Shown: positions 53,143 to 62,703 of the stretch, one piece after another
Layout of the letters: every line of letters starts with the position of its first letter
Numbering within the stretch: the stretch's first letter is position 1
Assembly (NCBI RefSeq): GCF_001457475.1
Contig: NZ_LN831029.1
Coordinates: forward strand, 2,294,001 to 2,358,000
Direction: 5' to 3'
Origin: Achromobacter xylosoxidans
Lineage (GTDB): Bacteria > Pseudomonadota > Gammaproteobacteria > Burkholderiales > Burkholderiaceae_B
Length of the DNA: 64,000 nucleotides
Notes under the pieces: model-generated
Seen by the model: the letters and a program-made list of their open reading frames with translations, nothing else
Database searches by the model: none
Told to the model about the DNA's origin: nothing
Position numbers and translations under genes: made by a program

Positions 53143-53189
53143 GCGGGCCTTGCGGCCGCATCGGGCGACGGCGGCCGCAAGGCCCGCCG
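53143..53189. terminator. 18-bp-stem hairpin between convergent genes
   Basis: The arm 53143-53160 (starts GGCGGGCC) is perfectly complementary to 53172-53189 across an 11-nt loop. It is the longest perfect stem noticed in the window. It lacks a T tract but lies exactly between two convergent stops. Confidence 0.6.
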
Positions 53190-53194
53190 CCCGT

Positions 53195-53620
53195 TCAGTC
53201 GCCGCCCGGACGGCGGCGGATGATCTTGAAGGTGGCGGTGGCGCGGGCCACCAGTTCGCCGTCGGCGCGGCGGATGTCGCCTTCACAGAAGGCGATCGAC
53301 GCGCCGCGGCGCAGGCAGCGCGCCTCGATCACCAGGTCGCCGGTGCCGGGCGACAGGAAGGTGGTGTTCATGTCGATGGTGGCCATGCCCTCGGTGGCAT
53401 CGGCCGAGCCGCGCGCCGCGGCGCTCAGGGTGAAGTCCAGCACGCTCATCAGGGTGCCGCCGTGGACGTCGCCGCGGCTGTTGGTCAGGTCCTGGCGCCA
53501 CGGCAGCGACGTGCGGGCATAGGCCGGCGCGATCTGTTCGGGCACCAGGCCCAGGAAACTCATGAAGGGAATCGCCAGGCCGAAATACTCGCCCGGAGCG
53601 GGAGTTGCGGTTGCAGTCAT
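53195..53620 (-). CDS. PaaI-type hotdog thioesterase
   Basis: The 141-residue protein fits the PaaI/DUF4442-like hotdog family. It has [20 protein letters not shown] around the catalytic region (Asn/His/Gly-Gly), [19 protein letters not shown] as the central strand, and [20 protein letters not shown] at the C-terminus. It should hydrolyse acyl- or aroyl-CoA esters. The start at 53620 matches the fold. The dinB gene is divergent, 170 bp away. Confidence 0.87.
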   Translation of the reverse strand: MTATATPAPGEYFGLAIPFMSFLGLVPEQIAPAYARTSLPWRQDLTNSRGDVHGGTLMSVLDFTLSAAARGSADATEGMATIDMNTTFLSPGTGDLVIEARCLRRGASIAFCEGDIRRADGELVARATATFKIIRRRPGGD

Positions 53621-53790
53621 GGAAGCGGTCACGCGGGGAAGGGGAAAGATGGGGATTTGCCGGTCATAATATCCACTTTTACGCCGTTCGCCGGGCCCGG
53701 CCCCCGCGCCGGGGCGATTTTTCCGGTGACCGTACATTTCGCACCCGCTTGCGCGCCGATGCGCCATCCGGGCACCCGTTTTCCACCGCC

Positions 53791-54873
53791 ATGAGCGACG
53801 CCAGCCGCAAGATCGTACACATCGACATGGATGCCTTCTATGCATCCGTGGAACAGCGCGACAACCCCGAGCTGCGCGGCAAGCCGGTGGTGGTGGCGTG
53901 GACCGGGCCGCGCTCGGTGGTGTGCGCGGCGTCGTACGAGGCGCGCCGCTTCGGCGTGCATTCGGCCATGTCGGCGGTGCGCGCCCAGCGCCTCTGTCCG
54001 CAGGCGGTCTACGTGCCGCCCGACTTCAACCGCTACCGCGAGGTTTCGCGCCAGATCCGCCAGATCTTCGGCCGCCATACGGACCTGATCGAGCCGCTGT
54101 CGCTGGACGAGGCCTACCTGGACGTGACCGTCAACAAGCTCGGGCTGCCGTCGGCCACCGAAGTGGCGCAGGTGATCCGCCAGCAGATCCGCGCCGAAAC
54201 CGGCCTGACCGCCTCGGCCGGCGTGGCGCCCAACAAGTTCCTGGCCAAGATCGCGTCCGACTGGAACAAGCCCGACGGGCAATATGTGATCCGCCCGTCA
54301 CGGGTGCTGGAGTTCCTGCAGCCGCTGCCCGTGCGCAAGGTGCCCGGCGTGGGCAAGGTGATGCAGGCGCGCCTGGAGCAGTTGGGTATCCATACGGTGG
54401 GCGACCTGGCCACGCACGCCGCGCAGGAACTGGAGCATTACTTCGGCCGTTACGGCCGGCGCCTGTACGAGCTGGCGCGCGGCATCGACGACCGCGAGGT
54501 GCAGACCGACCAGCCGTTGCAGCAGGTGTCGGCGGAAACCACGTTTTCGGAAGATGTGCGGCTGGAGGCGGTCGGCGAGGCCCTGGACCGCATGGCCGAC
54601 AAGGTCTGGAGCCAGGCCTTGAAGAAGGGCGCGCTGGGCCGCACGGTGGTGCTCAAACTCAAGACCGACCGCTTCCGCATCCTGACGCGCAGCCAGACCA
54701 ATCCCAATCCGCCGGCCTCGGCCGCCGAGCTGGCGACCATGGCCCGGCTGCTGTGCGAGCGGGTCGACCTGCCGGCGCAGACGCTGTACCGGCTGGCGGG
54801 GGTCGGCATGAGCAATTTCGCCGATCCCCAGGAACAATCACGCCAGCCGGACCTGTTCGGCGGGGCGTTCTGA
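53791..54873 (+). CDS. dinB: DNA polymerase IV
   Basis: The 360-residue Y-family polymerase has the catalytic [13 protein letters not shown] at the N-terminus and [10 protein letters not shown] with the second metal-binding Asp/Glu. A helix-hairpin-helix near 180 ([17 protein letters not shown]) and a little-finger domain follow. The C-terminus QPDLFGGAF contains a beta-clamp-binding motif. It performs error-prone translesion synthesis. No LexA-like box was identified upstream. The convergent YqeY gene ends 2 bp after its stop. Confidence 0.96.
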   Translation: MSDASRKIVHIDMDAFYASVEQRDNPELRGKPVVVAWTGPRSVVCAASYEARRFGVHSAMSAVRAQRLCPQAVYVPPDFNRYREVSRQIRQIFGRHTDLIEPLSLDEAYLDVTVNKLGLPSATEVAQVIRQQIRAETGLTASAGVAPNKFLAKIASDWNKPDGQYVIRPSRVLEFLQPLPVRKVPGVGKVMQARLEQLGIHTVGDLATHAAQELEHYFGRYGRRLYELARGIDDREVQTDQPLQQVSAETTFSEDVRLEAVGEALDRMADKVWSQALKKGALGRTVVLKLKTDRFRILTRSQTNPNPPASAAELATMARLLCERVDLPAQTLYRLAGVGMSNFADPQEQSRQPDLFGGAF

Positions 54874-54875
54874 CT

Positions 54876-55337
54876 TCAGGCGAGCCTGGCCTTGACCTGC
54901 TGCGACAGCGCGGTCATGTCGGCGCGGCCGGCCAGCGACTGCTTGAGCAAGGCCATGACCTTGCCCATCGCGGGCGCGCCGGTGACGCCCTGGGCGGCCA
55001 CTTCGGCCAGCGCCGCGTCGATGGCGGCGGCCACTTCCTCGGGCGTGGCGGCCTGCGGCAGGAACTCCTGCAACACCACCAGTTCGGCCTTTTCCTGTTC
55101 CGCGGTTTCGGTGCGGCCGGCCTGTTCGAACGCGGCGATGGACTCGCGGCGTTGCTTGACCTGCTTTTCGATGATGGCGGTGATCTCGGCGTCGCTCAGG
55201 TCGCGGCGCTCGTCCACTTCCTTCTGCTTGACCGCGGCCAGCAGGAAGCGCAGGGTGGCGAGACGCTCGGTGGCCTTGGCGCGCATGGCGTCCTTGACGG
55301 CGTCGGAGAGGCGGGTCTTGAGCGTAGCGGTGCTCAT
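54876..55337 (-). CDS. GatB/YqeY domain-containing protein
   Basis: The 153-residue helical protein is a stand-alone YqeY domain: STATLKTRLSDAVKDAMRAK, LATLRFLLAAVKQKEVDERR, and a C-terminal GAPAMGKVMALLKQSLAGRAD. YqeY resembles the tRNA-binding tail of GatB, but its role is not established. It is usually encoded near rpsU/dnaG; here it lies at the end of the aryl-polyene-like gene run, 93 bp after it on the same strand. Confidence 0.92.
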   Translation of the reverse strand: MSTATLKTRLSDAVKDAMRAKATERLATLRFLLAAVKQKEVDERRDLSDAEITAIIEKQVKQRRESIAAFEQAGRTETAEQEKAELVVLQEFLPQAATPEEVAAAIDAALAEVAAQGVTGAPAMGKVMALLKQSLAGRADMTALSQQVKARLA

Positions 55338-55430
55338 GGGGAAACCTTTGTGTTGTTGCGTCAAAACGGCAGTGTAACCGTGGCCGGGCCTTCCCGCGAT
55401 GGCATCCGGGCCGGGTCGGGCGGGCGGCCG

Positions 55431-56654
55431 TCAGGGCCAGCGGCGGAATATCAGCGAGGTGTTGATGCCGCCGAAGGCGAAATTGTTGTTCATGACGTAT
55501 TCGTGGCTCATGTGGCGGCCCTCGACCAGGTAGTCCAGCTCGCCGCAGCGCGGATCGACGTGCCGCAGGTTGAGGGTCGGGGCGTACCAGTCGCTGCGCA
55601 GCATTTCGATGCTGAACCACGATTCCAGCGCGCCACAGGCGCCCAGCGTGTGGCCCAGATAGCTCTTTTGCGAGCTGATGGGCATGCGGTTGCCGAACAG
55701 GCCGTGGGTGGCCTCGGTCTCGGCGATGTCGCCCTGTTCGGTGGCGGTGCCGTGGCCATTGACGTAGCCGATCGCCTGCGGCGGCAGGCCGGCGTCGGCC
55801 AGAGCCAGTTCCATGGCGATGCGCATGGTGCGGGCGTCGGGACGGGTGATGTGGGTGCCGTCCGAGTTGCTGCCGAAGCCGACGATTTCGGCGTGGATGC
55901 GCGCGCCGCGCGCCTGCGCATGTTCCAGCGATTCCAGCACCAGCATGCCGCCGCCTTCGCCGATCACCAGGCCGTCGCGGTCGCGGTCGTAGGGACGCGG
56001 CGTGAGGCCGGGCGTGTCGTTCTTCTGGCTGGTGGCGTACAGGGCGTCGAACACCATGGCTTCGCTGGGGCAGAGTTCTTCGGCGCCGCCGGCCAGCATC
56101 AGCGCCTGGCGGCCGTAGCGGACCGCCTCGTAGGCGTAGCCGATGCCCTGGCTGCCCGAGGTGCAGGCGCTGGAGGTCGGAATGATGCGGCCCTTGAGTT
56201 CGAAGAAAATGCCGATATTGGCCGCGGTGGTGTGCGGCATCATGCGGACGTAGGAGTTGGCGTTCAGGTCGTCGGTGACGCCGTTGAGCAGCATGTTGCC
56301 GAAGGCGCGGATTTCGGCGGTGCTGCCGATCGACGAGCCGCAGGCCACGCCCATGCGGCCGTCGGCAATGCACGGATCGCCCAGCAGACCGGCGTCGTCC
56401 AGCGCCTGTTCCGCCGCGCGCACGCTCAGTTGCGAGACCCGGCCCATGCTGCGCAATTGCTTGCGGGTCCAGTGCGCGGGCGCCTGGAAGTCCTCGATCG
56501 GTCCGGCCAGGCGGGTGTTCAACTCCTGGTAGCGCGACCATTCAGGCATGGCGCGGATGGCGCTGCGGCCATCCTCGAAGGCGCGCCGGATGCCGACCCA
56601 GTCGGATCCCAGCGCGCTGATGCCGGCCATGCCGGTGACGACGACGCGATGCAT
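55431..56654 (-). CDS. Beta-ketoacyl-ACP synthase (ApeR-like)
   Basis: The 407-residue FabF-type enzyme has an intact Cys-His-His triad: Cys164 in SSACTSG, His301 in NGHGTATE and His335 in YLGHTLGA, so it should condense malonyl-ACP units. Its ATG overlaps the stop of the ketoreductase gene by one base. It is the last gene of the minus-strand pigment-like operon and matches the final KS (ApeR) of the E. coli aryl polyene order as I recall it. An ordinary fatty-acid FabF would normally sit with acpP. Confidence 0.88.
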   Translation of the reverse strand: MHRVVVTGMAGISALGSDWVGIRRAFEDGRSAIRAMPEWSRYQELNTRLAGPIEDFQAPAHWTRKQLRSMGRVSQLSVRAAEQALDDAGLLGDPCIADGRMGVACGSSIGSTAEIRAFGNMLLNGVTDDLNANSYVRMMPHTTAANIGIFFELKGRIIPTSSACTSGSQGIGYAYEAVRYGRQALMLAGGAEELCPSEAMVFDALYATSQKNDTPGLTPRPYDRDRDGLVIGEGGGMLVLESLEHAQARGARIHAEIVGFGSNSDGTHITRPDARTMRIAMELALADAGLPPQAIGYVNGHGTATEQGDIAETEATHGLFGNRMPISSQKSYLGHTLGACGALESWFSIEMLRSDWYAPTLNLRHVDPRCGELDYLVEGRHMSHEYVMNNNFAFGGINTSLIFRRWP

Positions 56655-57385
56655 CAGCACAGTCCTCCGTTGACGGCGATGACCTGGCGCGTGATGTAGG
56701 CGGCCCCCGGCGACATCAGGAACGCGACGGTGGCCGCGACTTCCTCGGGACGGCCCATGCGTTGCGCGGGCACGGCCTTCAGGATTTCCTCGACCGGCAC
56801 GTGGGCGTCGATCATGTCGGTGTCGATCAGGCCGGGCGCCACGCAGTTGACCGTGATCTGGCGCTTGGCCAGTTCCACCGCCAGGGCCTTGGCGGCGCCG
56901 ATCAGGCCGGCCTTGGACGCGCTGTAGTTGACCTGGCCGCGGTTGCCGATCAGTCCCGAGACGGAGGCCATGCAGACCACGCGGCCGGGCGCGCGGCGGC
57001 GGATCATCGGCATCGCCAGCGGGCCGAGGACGTTGTAGAAGCCGTCCAGGTTGGTGCGCAGCACCTGGTCCCAGTCGTCGCCCGTGAGGGCGGGGAAGGC
57101 GCCGTCGCGGGTCAGGCCGGCGTTGAGCACGACGCCATAGTAGGCGCCGTGGGCGTCGACGTCGGCCTGCAGCACGGCGGCGCATTGCGCCCGGTCGGCC
57201 ACGTCGAACTGCAACACGCGCGCCTGGCGGCCGCGGGCCGCGATTTCGGCCTGGACCGCCTCGGCCTGGGCGCGTTGCTGGCGGCAATGCAGCACCAGGT
57301 CATGGCCGGCTTCGGCCAGGGCCAGGGCGATGGCGCGGCCGATGCCGCGGCTGGAACCGGTGACGAGAATCGGGGCGGCGCTCAT
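56654..57385 (-). CDS. 3-oxoacyl-ACP reductase (FabG-type; ApeQ-like)
   Basis: The 243-residue short-chain dehydrogenase has the NADP-binding loop LVTGSSRGIG near residue 7 and the NAG motif (VLNAGLT). The catalytic residues are Ser141, Tyr154 and Lys158. It should reduce beta-ketoacyl-ACP to the hydroxyacyl form. It overlaps the dehydratase gene by 4 bp upstream and the KS gene by 1 bp downstream, so it is translated with both. Confidence 0.92.
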   Translation of the reverse strand: MSAAPILVTGSSRGIGRAIALALAEAGHDLVLHCRQQRAQAEAVQAEIAARGRQARVLQFDVADRAQCAAVLQADVDAHGAYYGVVLNAGLTRDGAFPALTGDDWDQVLRTNLDGFYNVLGPLAMPMIRRRAPGRVVCMASVSGLIGNRGQVNYSASKAGLIGAAKALAVELAKRQITVNCVAPGLIDTDMIDAHVPVEEILKAVPAQRMGRPEEVAATVAFLMSPGAAYITRQVIAVNGGLC

Positions 57386-57837
57386 AGGGGAGGCTGTTCC
57401 TGGATGAAAACGTTGGGATCGTCGGGCTGGTAGACGTTGAGCCGGGCGCTGGCCAGCGGGCCGGCGTCGTCGCGCAGCTCGCATTCGAAGACGCTCATGC
57501 CGCTGTCGTCCATGAACCCGCGCTGCACCTGGATGGTCAGCGTGGCGCCGGCCGGCAGGGCGTCGACCTGGCAATCGTAGCGGCGCGTGCCCAGCAGGAA
57601 GCCGAGCTTGACCGGCGCGCCGGCCAGCCGGGCCTGGCAGCCGGCCCAGGCGCCGATGGCCTGCGCCATCAGTTCCAGGCCGAGCCACGGCGGCAGCGAA
57701 CCGTCGGGCAGCGAGTAGGGGCCCGGGCGGATCACGGCGCGCGCCCGCAGGCTGTCGGCGTCGTGGGCCAGCACCTCGTCGATCAGGATCATGTCGCCGG
57801 CGTGCGGCAGCAGGCTGGCGATGGGCCAGGTCGTCAT
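57382..57837 (-). CDS. 3-hydroxyacyl-ACP dehydratase-like hotdog protein (ApeP-like)
   Basis: The 151-residue hotdog protein starts with LLPHAGDMILIDEVL, which carries the FabA/FabZ-type His. WLGLELMAQAIGAWAGC follows with the catalytic acid region. It would dehydrate hydroxyacyl-ACP to give the conjugated double bonds of a polyene. It overlaps its neighbours by 4 bp on both sides (57382-57385 and 57834-57837). Confidence 0.87.
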   Translation of the reverse strand: MTTWPIASLLPHAGDMILIDEVLAHDADSLRARAVIRPGPYSLPDGSLPPWLGLELMAQAIGAWAGCQARLAGAPVKLGFLLGTRRYDCQVDALPAGATLTIQVQRGFMDDSGMSVFECELRDDAGPLASARLNVYQPDDPNVFIQEQPPL

Positions 57838-59036
57838 GCCGCCGCTCCCAGGACCAGGCAGGTGTTGTTGCCGCCGAAGGCGAATGAGTTGCTCATCGCC
57901 AGGCGCCGGCGGCCTGGCGCGTAGCAATGTCCGGTGGTGCTGAAATCCAGCCGCGGCAGCGCCGGGTCGGGCTGGCCGTCCCAGACGTGCGGCGGCAGCC
58001 GGCCCGCGGTATTGGCGGGCGACAGGGTGATCCAGGCCAGCGCCGCTTCCAGCGCCCCGGCCGCGCCCAGCGCATGGCCCGTCAGCGGCTTGGTGGAGGC
58101 GCACGGCACGCCCTGGGGAAACAGCGTATGCACGGCCAGGCTTTCCATCGCGTCGTTGTGGGCGGTGCCAGTGCCGTGCAGGTTGATCCAGCCGATGTCG
58201 GCGGGCGCCACCCCGGCGGCGTCCAGGGCGGCGCGCATGGCGCGCAGGGCGCCCGCGCCGCCGGGCTCCGGCGCCGACATGTGCCAGGCGTCGGAACTGG
58301 CGCCGCCGCCCAGCAGGGCCACGGCGTCGTCGGCGGCGGCTTCGCGCTGCATCAGGAACAGCGCGCCGGCCTCGCCAATGTTGATGCCGCGGCGGTTGGC
58401 CGAAAACGGCAGGCACAGGGCCTCGTCCACCGCGTCGAGGCTGGCGAAGCCGTTGATGGTCAGCCGGCACAGGGTGTCGGCGCCGCCGCAGACCACCGCG
58501 TCGCACAGGCCCAGGGCCAGCAGCCGGCGCGCCGACAGCAGCGCGCGGGCGCTGGAGGTGCAGGCGGTGGACAGGGTGTAGGCGGGGCCGGTCGCGCCCA
58601 GCCAGTCGGCCAGGAACGCGGCCGGGGACGACAGCGCCTGGCGGCGGTAGTCGTAGTCGCGCGGCCACGCGCCATTGGCCGCCAGGGCCTGGAATGCCGG
58701 CGCATTGTCGTTCACGCCCGAAGTGCTGGTGCCCACGATCACCGCCACGCGATGGGCGCCGTGCCGCGCGACCGCGTCGCGCAGGCGCGCCTCGATCTGC
58801 AGGGCGGCGGCCAGCAGCAGCTGGTTGTTGCGGCTGTGGTGATGCGCGGGCAGCGTGTCGGCGATGCGTGGCAGCGGCCCGTCCACGCCACCCAGCGTGA
58901 GCGCGCGGTCGGCCAGCCAGCCGGCCTGGCGGCGCATGCCGCGGGTGTCGCCGGCGAACGCGGCGCGGGCCACGGCCTCGATGCCGGACCCGAGTGCGCA
59001 GACCACCCCAGGCGGGCTCAGCCAGGTGGTCGTCAT
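57834..59036 (-). CDS. Beta-ketoacyl-ACP synthase (ApeO-like)
   Basis: A 400-residue KS with a complete triad: Cys159 in STACTSSA, His287 in NLHGTGTA and His321 in LTGHALGA. It is therefore a catalytic KS rather than a chain-length-factor-like partner. The fold is more divergent than the KS at 55431. It overlaps the dehydratase and the DUF3261 genes by 4 bp each. With the downstream reductase, dehydratase and second KS it forms the elongation core of the cluster. Confidence 0.88.
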   Translation of the reverse strand: MTTTWLSPPGVVCALGSGIEAVARAAFAGDTRGMRRQAGWLADRALTLGGVDGPLPRIADTLPAHHHSRNNQLLLAAALQIEARLRDAVARHGAHRVAVIVGTSTSGVNDNAPAFQALAANGAWPRDYDYRRQALSSPAAFLADWLGATGPAYTLSTACTSSARALLSARRLLALGLCDAVVCGGADTLCRLTINGFASLDAVDEALCLPFSANRRGINIGEAGALFLMQREAAADDAVALLGGGASSDAWHMSAPEPGGAGALRAMRAALDAAGVAPADIGWINLHGTGTAHNDAMESLAVHTLFPQGVPCASTKPLTGHALGAAGALEAALAWITLSPANTAGRLPPHVWDGQPDPALPRLDFSTTGHCYAPGRRRLAMSNSFAFGGNNTCLVLGAAA

Positions 59037-59593
59037 GGCCGCTCTCCGAGCGGCGCCACCCGCCATACGGTGCCGTCACCGGACTCGATCTCGAGCGTGC
59101 CGGCCGCGGCGTCTCGCGGCCAGCGGACGCGCCACCGCGGTTCGCCCTGGCGCAGCAGTTCGCGTTGCGGGCTGCCGTCGGCGGCGGCCGTGGCGCGCCA
59201 GGCGCCGGCGCCATAGGCCGCGTCCAGGTCGTCCAGGGGCGTCCAGGCGAACACCAGCGCGGCGAACAGGTCGCGCGCCTGGCCGTTGGGGCGCAGGAAG
59301 CCATCATTGCGCCAGCGGCCGTGTTCCAGTATCTGCCGTGCCTGCGGTATGCCCAGGGGGTCGAACAACGACCAGCGCGTGGCGGCGGCTTCGCGCTGCA
59401 CCACCAGCAGTGTGTCCTGCGCGGGCTGGCCGGGGCGCGACTGGGCCACGTGCAACTGGCGCGGCAACGCGAACGCGGGCGCCGCCGAGGGCGTCGGCGG
59501 CGCCCCGGCGCAGCCGGCCAGCAGGAAGGCCAGCGCCAACGCGGCGCGCGAGATCCCGAAGGCGGGCGGAAGGGAAAGGCGGGCAGGAATCAT
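59033..59593 (-). CDS. DUF3261-type lipoprotein (ApeN-like)
   Basis: The 186-residue product has a lipoprotein signal (lipobox LLAGC, Cys28) and a domain with LFDPLGIPQARQILEHGRWR, LVFAWTPLDDLDAAY and WRVRWPRDAAAGTLEIES. This agrees with DUF3261 proteins found in aryl polyene clusters. It probably helps transport or anchoring of the pigment at the outer membrane, with the LolA-like and MMPL proteins. The ATG at 59593 has a 157-bp gap to the MMPL gene stop. Confidence 0.82.
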   Translation of the reverse strand: MIPARLSLPPAFGISRAALALAFLLAGCAGAPPTPSAAPAFALPRQLHVAQSRPGQPAQDTLLVVQREAAATRWSLFDPLGIPQARQILEHGRWRNDGFLRPNGQARDLFAALVFAWTPLDDLDAAYGAGAWRATAAADGSPQRELLRQGEPRWRVRWPRDAAAGTLEIESGDGTVWRVAPLGERP

Positions 59594-59606
59594 GGCAGGG
59601 TTGGCC

Positions 59607-59640
59607 GACCACGGGGCGGCGCGCACGCGGCGCCGTGGTC
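59607..59640 (-). repeat. Hairpin between MMPL and DUF3261 genes
   Basis: GACCACGG (59607-59614) pairs with CCGTGGTC (59633-59640), with additional GC pairing possible inside. It occupies the only large gap (157 bp) in the operon and would sit just ahead of the DUF3261 start on the message. Confidence 0.35.
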
Positions 59641-59750
59641 CGGCAAGCGCGGGCGCCGGCAAAGGGGGCGCGGTCGGCGTGCCCAGTGTACCCGCCGCGG
59701 ACCAGGCTGCGCGGGTCGCGGGGCGCAGGCCGGCAGTCGGTGCGCCGGCT

Positions 59751-62090
59751 TCACGTCGCGTCCCCGGCGCCGGATCCGCGCCGCGGCTGCACCCAGGGCG
59801 CCCACAGCAGCGAGAATCCCACGCCCAACGCCACCGCCAGGCCGAAATTGGCGATCGCCGGCGTCCGGCTCACGGCCAGCAGCCCGAACGACAGCAGGGT
59901 GGTGAGGGCGCCCAGCATGATGCCGACCAGGCTGGCGGCCGCGCCGGCGACGCGCTCGAACATGAAAATGGCGTAGTCCACCCCGATCGCCGACACCAGC
60001 AGCAAGCCAAACAGGCTGAAGAGCGTCAGCGGCTGGCCCAGATAACCCAGCGCCGCCAGGCTGCAGGCGGTGGCGGCCAGCGGCACCGCCAGGATGCGCC
60101 AGGCGGCCGCGCGTCCAAGCGTCAGGCACAGCAGCGCCGCCGCCACCAGGTACGAGAGCAATTTGAGTTCGGCGGCCTCGACGCGGGTGGCGCTGAACAT
60201 GCGGTTCAATTCGCCGCTGCGGTCCACCAGCGTGACGCCGGGCGCGGCCTGCGCGATGGCCGTGAGCGCGGCGGCATCGCGCAGGCCCAGCAGGGTGATC
60301 ATGCCAGCCACTTCGCCGTCATGCCGGCCCAGCCAGAGCGTGCGCCAGCGTTCGCCGATCTGGCCTTGCAGCGCGCTTTCGATCGGGATGGGCGGCAGCG
60401 CCGCCAGCGCCCGCAGTTCCTGTCGCAAGGCCGCTTCCGGCACGCCGATATCGGTCAGCGCGCGCCAGGCCTCGGGCCGGTCCGCCAGGTTCCCCAGCGC
60501 ATCGGCGAAAGCCTGCTGGTCGGCCTGCGGCGCCACCCGCTGGCTCAAGGCGGTGTAGGCCCGCAGCCCGCCGGCGGCGACCAGCGCATCCAGCGCCTGG
60601 CTGACACGCGCCTGCCGCCGCAGCAGTTCGTCGGCGTCCGGCGCGCGCACCAGGAAGAACTGGCTGGTCGGCACGAAGCCGGTGATTTCGCCGATCTGGC
60701 GCGCCTGTTGCAGCAGCGGCGCGGGCAGGCTCAGCCATTGGCGCAGGTCGTCGCGGATGTCCAGGCGGCCGATGCCGCCGGCGGTGACCGTGGCCAGCAG
60801 CAGCGCGCCGCTCCACAGCACGGCGCGGCGCCCGGCCAGGCGGGTCCGCGCGCGCAGCGCGGCCTGCGCGAAACGCAGCAGCGGTGGCCAGGGACGGGGC
60901 TTGAAGCGCGCCAGCCACGCGGGCAGCTGGCACACCGTGCAGGCATAGGCGCCGAGCAGGCCGGCGGCGGAGAACACCGCGGTCTGGGTCAGCGCCGGAA
61001 ACGGCGTGAAGGCCAGCGCGACATAGCCGACCAGGCTGGCCGCCAGGCTGATGGTCAGGCCCGGCAGCACCCGCCGCAAGGCCGGCCAGGCGCGCCAGTC
61101 GGGCATGCCGTAGCTCTTGCCCAGCCAGTGCATCGGGAAGTCGACGGCAACGCCGATCAGGCTGGCGCCGATCACCAGCGTCAGCGCGTGAATGGAACCG
61201 AACACCGCGACACAGGCGACCGTGCCGGCCAGCAGGCCGACCGCCACCGGGACCAGCGCCAGCAGGGCCAGCCAGCGGCGCAACGCCAACAGCAATACCA
61301 GCACGATGCCGGCCATGGCGATGGCGCCGATCCAGCCACTTTCGGCGGCGGCCTGGGCGCGGCCGGCGGCGGCATAGAGCGGGCCGCCGGCCACCAGCAG
61401 GTCGGCGCCGGCCAGGGCCTGGCGATCCTGCGCGATCTGCGCTGCGATGCGGCCGGGATCGGCGCCGTCGAAGGCGTCGTCCCGGGTGCTGGCGCGCACC
61501 AGGACCCAGGCGCGGCCGCCGCTTTCGGCCTGCAACGTACCCGTGGCCACATCGTATTGCACCGCGCCGCCGGGACGCAGCGCCTGTTCGGCGCGCCGCG
61601 CCAGGCCGAACAGATCCTGGTCGACCGATACCGCGCTGGAGGCGGCGAACGGGTCGACCAGTTCGCGCGCGCGCTGGCGCGCGTAACCGGCCGGGTCGGC
61701 CAGCAGTTGTTCGCGTTGCGCCGGCGGCAGCAGCGCCAGGCGATTGGCCAGCAGGCGCGCCCGCAGATCGGGCAGGTCGACGTCGATGTCCACTTGCACG
61801 GTCGCGAACAGGCCGCTGCCCTGCCAGCGTTGCGCCAATTGGCGCGCGGCCGCGGCGCTGTCGCCGTCGTCGCGGGCCGCCACCAGCGCGATCAATTCAC
61901 GGCTGAGCGGCTGCTGGACGCGGGCTTCGGCCAGATCGCGGGTGGCGTCGGCCGGGGCCCGCGGCACCAGTTCCATCAGGTTGGCCGATACCGGCCAGCC
62001 GTGGCGGCACTGCCAGGCGCCCAGGGCCAGCACCAGCAGCAGCCCCAGCTTGAACAGCCGTGGCAGCCAGCGTTCAATCGGCGAAGGCAC
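59751..62090 (-). CDS. MMPL/RND-superfamily exporter (ApeM-like)
   Basis: The 779-residue inner-membrane protein has a duplicated layout. One N-terminal span and a periplasmic loop (about 30-255) lead into five spans, and the pattern repeats after residue 400. Blocks such as ASLIGVAVDFPMHWLGKSYG and VSAIGVDYAIFMFERVAG are typical RND/MMPL core helices. It probably moves the aryl polyene lipid across the inner membrane. It overlaps the LolA-like gene by 17 bp. Confidence 0.88.
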   Translation of the reverse strand: MPSPIERWLPRLFKLGLLLVLALGAWQCRHGWPVSANLMELVPRAPADATRDLAEARVQQPLSRELIALVAARDDGDSAAAARQLAQRWQGSGLFATVQVDIDVDLPDLRARLLANRLALLPPAQREQLLADPAGYARQRARELVDPFAASSAVSVDQDLFGLARRAEQALRPGGAVQYDVATGTLQAESGGRAWVLVRASTRDDAFDGADPGRIAAQIAQDRQALAGADLLVAGGPLYAAAGRAQAAAESGWIGAIAMAGIVLVLLLALRRWLALLALVPVAVGLLAGTVACVAVFGSIHALTLVIGASLIGVAVDFPMHWLGKSYGMPDWRAWPALRRVLPGLTISLAASLVGYVALAFTPFPALTQTAVFSAAGLLGAYACTVCQLPAWLARFKPRPWPPLLRFAQAALRARTRLAGRRAVLWSGALLLATVTAGGIGRLDIRDDLRQWLSLPAPLLQQARQIGEITGFVPTSQFFLVRAPDADELLRRQARVSQALDALVAAGGLRAYTALSQRVAPQADQQAFADALGNLADRPEAWRALTDIGVPEAALRQELRALAALPPIPIESALQGQIGERWRTLWLGRHDGEVAGMITLLGLRDAAALTAIAQAAPGVTLVDRSGELNRMFSATRVEAAELKLLSYLVAAALLCLTLGRAAAWRILAVPLAATACSLAALGYLGQPLTLFSLFGLLLVSAIGVDYAIFMFERVAGAAASLVGIMLGALTTLLSFGLLAVSRTPAIANFGLAVALGVGFSLLWAPWVQPRRGSGAGDAT

Positions 62091-62670
62091 GCTGTTCCTC
62101 TGGCGTCAGGGCGTCGGCGGCGGACGCGTCGGTCATCTGCAGCACGCTGCGGTCGCCCTGGACTTCGCGCAGTTCGATGCGGTCGACCAGCTTGCCGCCG
62201 TTGATCTGGATGTTCTCGAAGATCTGCCGCAGCAGCGCCGAACGCGGCAGCAGCACCAGCTGCCAGGCGTCGGCGCCGCCCGTCAGCGTCAGGTCGAAGT
62301 TCTCGCGCAGGCCGCGGGTGTCGCCGGCCAGCACCGCCAGGAACAGGCGGTTTTCACGGCCGGCGCCGGCATGCTGCGGCAGCGCCTGCCAGGCGCCGTC
62401 GGGGCCGCGGCGCGCGATGCCGTCGGCGCTGATGCGCAGGTCCTGGGCGATGGGGCTGCGCAGCAGCCACAGCAGGCCGCGGCCGGCGGCCAGGGTGAAA
62501 TCGCCGCGGCTGGTCAGGGGTTGTGGCAGCGAGCGCAGGAACTTCTGCTGCACGAAATGGCCGCGCACCACCGGGGTGGCGCGCAATTGCCGTTGCAGGT
62601 CGTCGAGATCGAAAGCCCGCGCGCTCCAGGGCAGGACGGCCAGCGCCAGGCAGATAAGCAGGCGTTTCAT
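62074..62670 (-). CDS. LolA-like outer-membrane lipoprotein carrier (ApeL-like)
   Basis: The 198-residue periplasmic protein has a signal peptide (MKRLLICLALAVLPWSARA). A LolA fold follows: VVRGHFVQQKFLRSLPQPL, GRGLLWLLRSPIAQDL, and a strand-rich C-terminal half. It likely shuttles the hydrophobic product or a lipoprotein across the periplasm. It is dedicated to this cluster, since housekeeping lolA normally sits with ftsK. The following gene overlaps its end. Confidence 0.86.
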   Translation of the reverse strand: MKRLLICLALAVLPWSARAFDLDDLQRQLRATPVVRGHFVQQKFLRSLPQPLTSRGDFTLAAGRGLLWLLRSPIAQDLRISADGIARRGPDGAWQALPQHAGAGRENRLFLAVLAGDTRGLRENFDLTLTGGADAWQLVLLPRSALLRQIFENIQINGGKLVDRIELREVQGDRSVLQMTDASAADALTPEEQRAFAD

Positions 62671-62703
62671 GCAGGCAACTCCAGCGCGTTGCGGACGGGG
62701 TGG

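Noticed and set aside
59286..62204. 972-codon open frame opposite the MMPL gene
   Set aside because: It is Gln/Arg-rich shadow translation of the MMPL and DUF3261 genes with no start signal or domain.
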